Assembly (NCBI RefSeq): GCF_008634025.1 | Contig: NZ_PDCM01000002.1 | Span: forward strand, 2,877,001 to 2,941,000 | DNA: 64,000 nt | Source of the DNA: Streptomyces albofaciens JCM 4342 | Lineage (GTDB): Bacteria > Actinomycetota > Actinomycetes > Streptomycetales > Streptomycetaceae | Direction of reading: 5' to 3' | In this document: piece after piece, positions 60,293-64,000 of the stretch | Numbering within the stretch: position 1 is the stretch's first letter | Layout of the letters: each line of letters opens with the position of its first letter | Position numbers and translations under genes: made by a program | Notes under the pieces: generated by a model | What the model saw: the letters and a program-made list of their open reading frames with translations, nothing else | Databases searched by the model: none | Told to the model about the DNA's origin: nothing

Positions 60293-60943
60293 ATGAAGCG
60301 CAACATCGTCATTGCCACCGTCGCCGCGGCCGCGCTGATCGGCGGGGGGACCGCCACCGCCGTCGCCTTCGGCGACTCCGGGGCGTCGGACACGTCGTCC
60401 GCGGCGGCCGCGTCCTCCACGCCGCGGTCCAGTGTCAGCGTGCCGGACGACGACGTGAACGAGGACGCGCGGGAGGCCAAGGCCGCGACCGTCTCCGCGC
60501 CGCAGGCCGCGGCGGCCGCGCTGAAGGCCACGCCCGGCACGGTCACCGGCATCGACCTGGACCAGGACCGGCCCGGACTGGTCTGGGAGGTGGACGTGCT
60601 CGGCAAGGACGGCAAGTGGCACGAGGTGACGCTCGACGCCGGCAACGCGAAGGTTCTGGGCCAGCGCGTCGAGCACGAGGGGGACGACGATCACGGGGTC
60701 GCGCGTGCGCGTGCTGAGCTGAAGGGGGCGTCCGTGGATGCGGGGGCGGCCGCCGAGAAGGCCGCCGCTTCGTACGGGACGGTGACTTCCGTCGACCTGG
60801 ACGACGATCACCGCAGCTCTGCTGTGTGGGAGGTAGAGACCGTCACGAAGGACGGCAAGGAGCACAAGCTGAACGTCGACCCGCGGTCGGGGAAGGTCTC
60901 GGTCGCGCCGCGGGACGGTGACGCCGACGGCGCCGACGACTGA
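60293..60943 (+). CDS. Exported PepSY-domain protein
   Basis: Protein of 216 aa; ATG at 60293 (MKRNIVIATVAAAALIGGG) with GGGGAGA about 8 nt upstream. Signal peptide, residues 1-28. Two PepSY units: ISAPQAAAAALKATPGTVTGIDLDQDRPGLVWEVDVLGKDGKWHEVTLDA-type (about residues 62-125; VSAPQ in this protein) and VDAGAAAEKAAASYGTVTSVDLDDDHRSSAVWEVETVTKDGKEHKLNVDP (about 140-200). PepSY proteins inhibit proteases or tune sensor kinases outside the membrane. Divergent from a kinase with an acidic sensor loop, with shared operator repeats, so it may feed back on that kinase (inference). The C-terminal end is Asp-rich. Confidence 0.88.
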   Translation: MKRNIVIATVAAAALIGGGTATAVAFGDSGASDTSSAAAASSTPRSSVSVPDDDVNEDAREAKAATVSAPQAAAAALKATPGTVTGIDLDQDRPGLVWEVDVLGKDGKWHEVTLDAGNAKVLGQRVEHEGDDDHGVARARAELKGASVDAGAAAEKAAASYGTVTSVDLDDDHRSSAVWEVETVTKDGKEHKLNVDPRSGKVSVAPRDGDADGADD

Positions 60944-60971
60944 GGGTTCGCGGCTTCTGTGACGTCGCGGC

Positions 60972-61002
60972 TTGAGCCTCACGCAGCGTGAGGCTCTACG
61001 GT
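60972..61002 (+). promoter_or_regulatory. MerR-type promoter of the DUF2268 gene
   Basis: TTGAGC (-35, 60972-60977), a 19-bp spacer, then TACGGT (-10, 60997-61002). A perfect 9-1-9 palindrome GCCTCACGC-A-GCGTGAGGC (60976-60994) fills the spacer. The overlong 19-bp spacer with a centred palindrome is the hallmark of MerR-activated promoters. The predicted start is at about the ATG (61011). Confidence 0.8.
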
Positions 61003-61010
61003 CCCGCGTC

Positions 61011-61895
61011 ATGAAGATTGTTGTGCATGACACGGCGTCCGCCATGGCCGAGCTCCTCCGGCGCCCGCTGGAGGAGCGGCCCGACGCCCTACGGGAAATC
61101 CTCGGCCCGCTGCGGGACGCGATGTCCGTCGGGGGCGTGGACCTGATGCAGATGCATGAGATGGGCTGCGGCTTCCGGATCGACCGGGAGGATTCGCGCT
61201 ACCTGGCCGCCCTGGAGGAGATGCGGGGCGCGCGGGTGTGGGAACGGGTGGAGGAACAGCTCGGAGCGGCGTGGGAGCGGCTGCGGCCCGTCGTCGCGTC
61301 GGGGCTCCGGGCCGCCGACACGGTGCATGTGGTGCTGGTGCTCGGCGATCCGGACGACGACCTGCTGATACGCAATGCCGGGTACACCGGGCTGGGCGGA
61401 TTTCCGGGGGCGATCCATCTGACGATGTGGCCCACCGAGGTCAGCCTGGCGAAGATCGGGCATTCCGCGGCGCACGAGCTGCACCACAACGTCCGCTACG
61501 CGAATGTGATCTGGGATCCGGCGACGGTCACGGTCGGGGAGCAGGTCGTGGCGGAGGGGCTGGCCGAGGCGTTCGTGCGGGAGCTGGCGGGTGCGGAGGC
61601 GATGGGGCCCTGGGCCACGGCGGTTTCCGGTGCGGAGCTGGACGCGGCGTACGAGAAGATCACTGGCGCGATCGATGTGGCCGGGATGCCGAATCTGCCG
61701 CCGTATGTGTACGGGGACACCACCACGCGGCGGATGGGGCTGACGCCTGTCGGGCTGCCGGACAACGCCGGGTATGCGGTGGGGCTGCGCATCGCGGATG
61801 CGCATCTGGGTGCTTCGGGGCTCAGTGCGGCGGAGAGTGTGGGGCTGTCGGCTCGGGAGGTTCTGGCGAGTGCGGGGGTGGCTTCGGCGGCGTGA
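61011..61895 (+). CDS. DUF2268 putative zinc metalloprotease
   Basis: Predicted cytosolic zinc-dependent peptidase. Protein of 294 aa; ATG at 61011, no ribosome site and a MerR-type promoter ending just before it. The gluzincin motif AAHELHHNVRY places the HExxH at residues 155-159. A downstream Glu in VVAEGLAEAFVRELAG (about residue 181) is a likely third zinc ligand. The C-terminal part (YAVGLRIADAHLGASGLSAAESVGL) is typical of DUF2268. Relatives are often found beside MerR regulators; none is next to this copy. Isolated gene. Confidence 0.9.
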   Translation: MKIVVHDTASAMAELLRRPLEERPDALREILGPLRDAMSVGGVDLMQMHEMGCGFRIDREDSRYLAALEEMRGARVWERVEEQLGAAWERLRPVVASGLRAADTVHVVLVLGDPDDDLLIRNAGYTGLGGFPGAIHLTMWPTEVSLAKIGHSAAHELHHNVRYANVIWDPATVTVGEQVVAEGLAEAFVRELAGAEAMGPWATAVSGAELDAAYEKITGAIDVAGMPNLPPYVYGDTTTRRMGLTPVGLPDNAGYAVGLRIADAHLGASGLSAAESVGLSAREVLASAGVASAA

Positions 61896-62106
61896 GGCCC
61901 TGGGGGTGCGCGTTGGCGCCTACGGTTCGGTGGGTGGGGGCTCGGGGCCCCGCTAACGGGGTCACTCTCCCCCAGCCTCCGGCCGGGGGGACCCCCACGT
62001 TGCCTGGAGTGAACCTGGGTGGTTGGACGCAACCGGGGCCTCGGTCGCCTGCGGGGAGACCCCTACGTGTCCCCGAGCCCGCGCCGTTCGCGGCTTTCCC
62101 GCCGTT

Positions 62107-62134
62107 GGGGCTGGGGACTGCACGGACCCCAGCC
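62107..62134. terminator. Hairpin between DUF2268 gene and meaB
   Basis: GGGCTGGGG (62107-62115) pairs with CCCCAGCCC (62126-62134), loop 10 nt, 26 bp from the meaB stop. The rest of the 264-bp convergent gap contains G/C runs such as CCCCC-AGCCTCC-GGCC-GGGGGG (about 61969-61990), a pattern common in streptomycete intergenic DNA, but no gene. Confidence 0.65.
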
Positions 62135-62159
62135 CGGCGGCCCCAAGGCCAGGGGCGGT

Positions 62160-63128
62160 CTACCCCGCCGTCTCCTCCCCCGTAAGCCCGGCGATCAATT
62201 CGTCCGCCGCCGCGTACGGGTCCAGTTCGCCCGCCATGATTCGCTCCGCCAGTACGGACAGGCGGCGGTCGCCTCTCAGGTCGCCGATGCGTTCCCGTAG
62301 TTGGGTTACGGCGATCGTCTCCACTTCGCGGGCCGCCCTGGCCCGTCGTCGCTCCGCGAGGACTCCTCGCTCCTCGCTCCACGCGCGGTGTTTTTCCAGG
62401 GCCTCCACCAGTTCGTCGGTGCCCTGGGCGCGGGCCGCGACCGTTTTGACGATCGGGGGGCGCCAGTCGCCGGGGGCCCTTGCCTCGCCGAGGCCGAGCA
62501 TGTGGTTGAGTTCGCGGGCCGTGGCGTCGGCGCCGTCGCGGTCGGCCTTGTTGACCGCGTAGACGTCGCCGATCTCCAGGATTCCGGCCTTGGCGGCCTG
62601 GATGCCGTCGCCCATGCCGGGGGCGAGGAGGACCACCGTGGTGTCGGCCTGGGAGGCGATGTCGACCTCGGACTGGCCCACGCCGACGGTTTCCACGAGG
62701 ATCACGTCGCAGCCTGCCGCGTCCAGGACGCGGATGGCCTGGGGGGCCGCCCATGCCAGGCCGCCCAGGTGGCCCCGGGTGGCCATGGAGCGGATGTACA
62801 CGCCGGGGTCGGAGGCGTGTTCCGACATGCGGACGCGGTCGCCGAGGAGGGCTCCGCCGGAGAAGGGGGAGGACGGGTCGACGGCGAGGACGCCGACCCG
62901 TTTGCCCGTTCGGCGGTAGGCGGTGACCAGGGCGGAGGTGGAGGTGGACTTGCCCACGCCGGGGGAGCCGGTCAGGCCCACCACGTAGGCGTTGCCGGCC
63001 AGGGGGGCGAGGGCCGCCATCACTTCGCGCAGTTGCGGGGACGCCCCCTCCACCAGCGAGATCAGCCGGGCCACGGCCCGCGGCCGGCCCTGTCGTGCCT
63101 GTTCCACCAGTTCGGGGACGTCCACCAC
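62160..63128 (-). CDS. meaB: Methylmalonyl-CoA mutase-associated GTPase MeaB
   Basis: G-protein chaperone that loads and protects adenosylcobalamin in B12-dependent acyl-CoA mutases. Protein of 322 aa; GTG at 63128 or the adjacent GTG at 63125. Walker A is GLTGSPGVGKSTSTSAL (about residues 51-67), switch regions DPSSPFSGGALLGDRVRM and ETVGVGQSE, and the base-specificity motif NKADRDGA. Length and the C-terminal helical dimerisation arm are normal. It lies 27 bp after the thiolase on the same strand, so the two are probably co-transcribed. Likely clients are methylmalonyl-CoA mutase and perhaps IcmA encoded 11 kb away. Confidence 0.95.
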   Translation of the reverse strand: MVDVPELVEQARQGRPRAVARLISLVEGASPQLREVMAALAPLAGNAYVVGLTGSPGVGKSTSTSALVTAYRRTGKRVGVLAVDPSSPFSGGALLGDRVRMSEHASDPGVYIRSMATRGHLGGLAWAAPQAIRVLDAAGCDVILVETVGVGQSEVDIASQADTTVVLLAPGMGDGIQAAKAGILEIGDVYAVNKADRDGADATARELNHMLGLGEARAPGDWRPPIVKTVAARAQGTDELVEALEKHRAWSEERGVLAERRRARAAREVETIAVTQLRERIGDLRGDRRLSVLAERIMAGELDPYAAADELIAGLTGEETAG

Positions 63129-63155
63129 TGCCCAGTTCCTCCCGGTTCGGTTGGC

Positions 63156-64000
63156 TTACTTGCCCGGTACGCGGATGATCAGCGCGTCGCCCTGGCCGCC
63201 GCCGCCGCACAGGGCCGCCGCTCCTACACCGCCGCCGCGCCGGCGCAGCTCCAGGGCGAGGTGGAGGACGATGCGGGCGCCGGACATGCCGATCGGGTGG
63301 CCGAGTGCGATGGCGCCGCCGTTGACGTTCACCTTTTCCGGCGATACGCCGAGGTCCTTCATTGACTGCACGGCCACCGCGGCGAACGCCTCGTTGATCT
63401 CGATCAGGTCAAGATCTTCGACCGAGAGGCCGGACTTGCCCAGTGCATGCCGGATCGCGTTGCTGGGCTGGGACTGGAGGGAATTGTCCGGGCCCGCCAC
63501 GTTGCCGTGGGCGCCGATCTCGGCGATCCAGTCCAGGCCCAGTTCCTGGGCCTTGGCCTTGCTCATGACGACCACCGCGGCGGCGCCGTCGGAGATCTGG
63601 GAGGAGGAGCCGGCGGTGATGGTGCCGTCCTTGGCGAAGGCGGGGCGCAGCTTGGCCAGGGTCTCGGTGGTGGTCTCGCCGCGGATGCCCTCGTCCTTGC
63701 TGAAGACGACCGGCTCGCCCTTGCGCTGCGGGATCTCCACGGGGGTGATCTCCGCCTCGAAGAGGCCGTTCTTCTGGGCGGCGGCGGCGCGCTGGTGGGA
63801 GCGGGCGGCGATCTCGTCCTGCTCGGCGCGGCCGATGCCCAGGCGCGTGTTGTGCTTCTCGGTGGACGCGCCCATCGCGATGTTCTCGTACGCGTCGGTG
63901 AGGCCGTCGTGGGCCATCGAGTCGAGCATCTCGACGGCGCCGTACTTGAAGCCCTCGCGGGACTTGGGCAGCAGGTGGGGCGCGTTGGTCATGGACTCCT
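63156..64000 (-). CDS. Acetyl-CoA C-acetyltransferase (thiolase), C-terminal part
   Basis: Condenses two acetyl-CoA to acetoacetyl-CoA, or cleaves it. About 281 residues are visible, and the gene runs off the right edge. The visible part starts in the [18 protein letters not shown] segment, which follows GGMES in full-length thiolases; the first catalytic Cys is outside the window. Present here: the [16 protein letters not shown] segment, the His of [17 protein letters not shown] and the second Cys in [11 protein letters not shown]. The stop is TAA, uncommon here. Co-transcribed with meaB, pointing to short-chain acyl-CoA metabolism. Confidence 0.93.
   Translation of the reverse strand, partial: ESMTNAPHLLPKSREGFKYGAVEMLDSMAHDGLTDAYENIAMGASTEKHNTRLGIGRAEQDEIAARSHQRAAAAQKNGLFEAEITPVEIPQRKGEPVVFSKDEGIRGETTTETLAKLRPAFAKDGTITAGSSSQISDGAAAVVVMSKAKAQELGLDWIAEIGAHGNVAGPDNSLQSQPSNAIRHALGKSGLSVEDLDLIEINEAFAAVAVQSMKDLGVSPEKVNVNGGAIALGHPIGMSGARIVLHLALELRRRGGGVGAAALCGGGGQGDALIIRVPGK

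Noticed and set aside
61920..62000. Mobile element or insertion sequence end
   Set aside because: G/C-run inverted repeats here resemble common streptomycete intergenic hairpins. No transposase or target duplication is visible.

Overview
The window is about 64 kb of very GC-rich chromosomal DNA. Codons end almost always in G or C, GTG starts are common, genes are tightly packed with ATGA/GTGA overlaps, and families typical of the genus occur (DUF3618/DUF4235, DUF6114/DUF6230, DUF3817). All of this points to Streptomyces or a very close relative. Blocks such as pfkA-pta-ackA-pyk and icmA/DUF3817/MarR, with meaB next to a thiolase, look like conserved core chromosome. I see no tRNA, rRNA, CRISPR array, transposase, integrase or attachment site. 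Fifty-six protein genes are called; the first (maltokinase) and last (thiolase) are cut by the window edges.

Layout. 1-5.2 kb: end of an alpha-glucan locus (maltokinase, glgB), then an aldo/keto reductase and a DUF4259 protein. 5.4-8.7 kb: a triplicated beta-trefoil-like protein and a divergent MFS exporter/TetR pair with three operator copies between them. 8.8-12.8 kb: a C4-dicarboxylate carrier divergent from a CitA/CitB-type two-component system. 12.8-16.7 kb: a sugar ABC importer without its own ATPase, then a secreted chymotrypsin-fold protein that has lost its catalytic His and Ser. 16.7-20.7 kb: a 1324-residue HTH-STAND ATPase-WD40 protein. 21-28.7 kb: a DsbA-fold protein, a LolD/FtsX-type ABC exporter, a YihY-type membrane protein, a catalase and a small Cys protein.

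28.7-36.2 kb: a three-gene membrane operon (DUF1469-DUF3618-DUF4235), then central carbon genes: pfkA divergent from pta-ackA, then pyk. These control glycolytic flux and acetyl-phosphate/acetate overflow. 36.2-40.5 kb: a three-gene exported/membrane operon (DUF6230, DUF6114, Lys/Ala-rich protein) and a thioredoxin-TPR protein. 40.8-49.2 kb: an envelope-related island with a TetR regulator, a MurG-like glycosyltransferase overlapping a sugar-nucleotide dehydratase, a divergent OmpR-type two-component system with a direct-repeat operator, a secreted protein, and a one-chain SecDF.

49.2-57.4 kb: icmA (isobutyryl-CoA mutase large subunit) behind a near-perfect palindrome, two DUF3817 proteins, a MarR regulator, an MFS/ArsR divergent pair, an MTH1187-family protein and three overlapping AIM24-family genes. 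57.5-64 kb: a MarR regulator, a two-component system divergent from a PepSY protein with a cluster of GCTTCAGGT repeats between them, a DUF2268 metalloprotease with a textbook MerR-type promoter but no MerR gene beside it, meaB, and a thiolase. icmA, meaB and the thiolase suggest acyl-CoA and B12-dependent metabolism. Strong hairpins separate most convergent genes.
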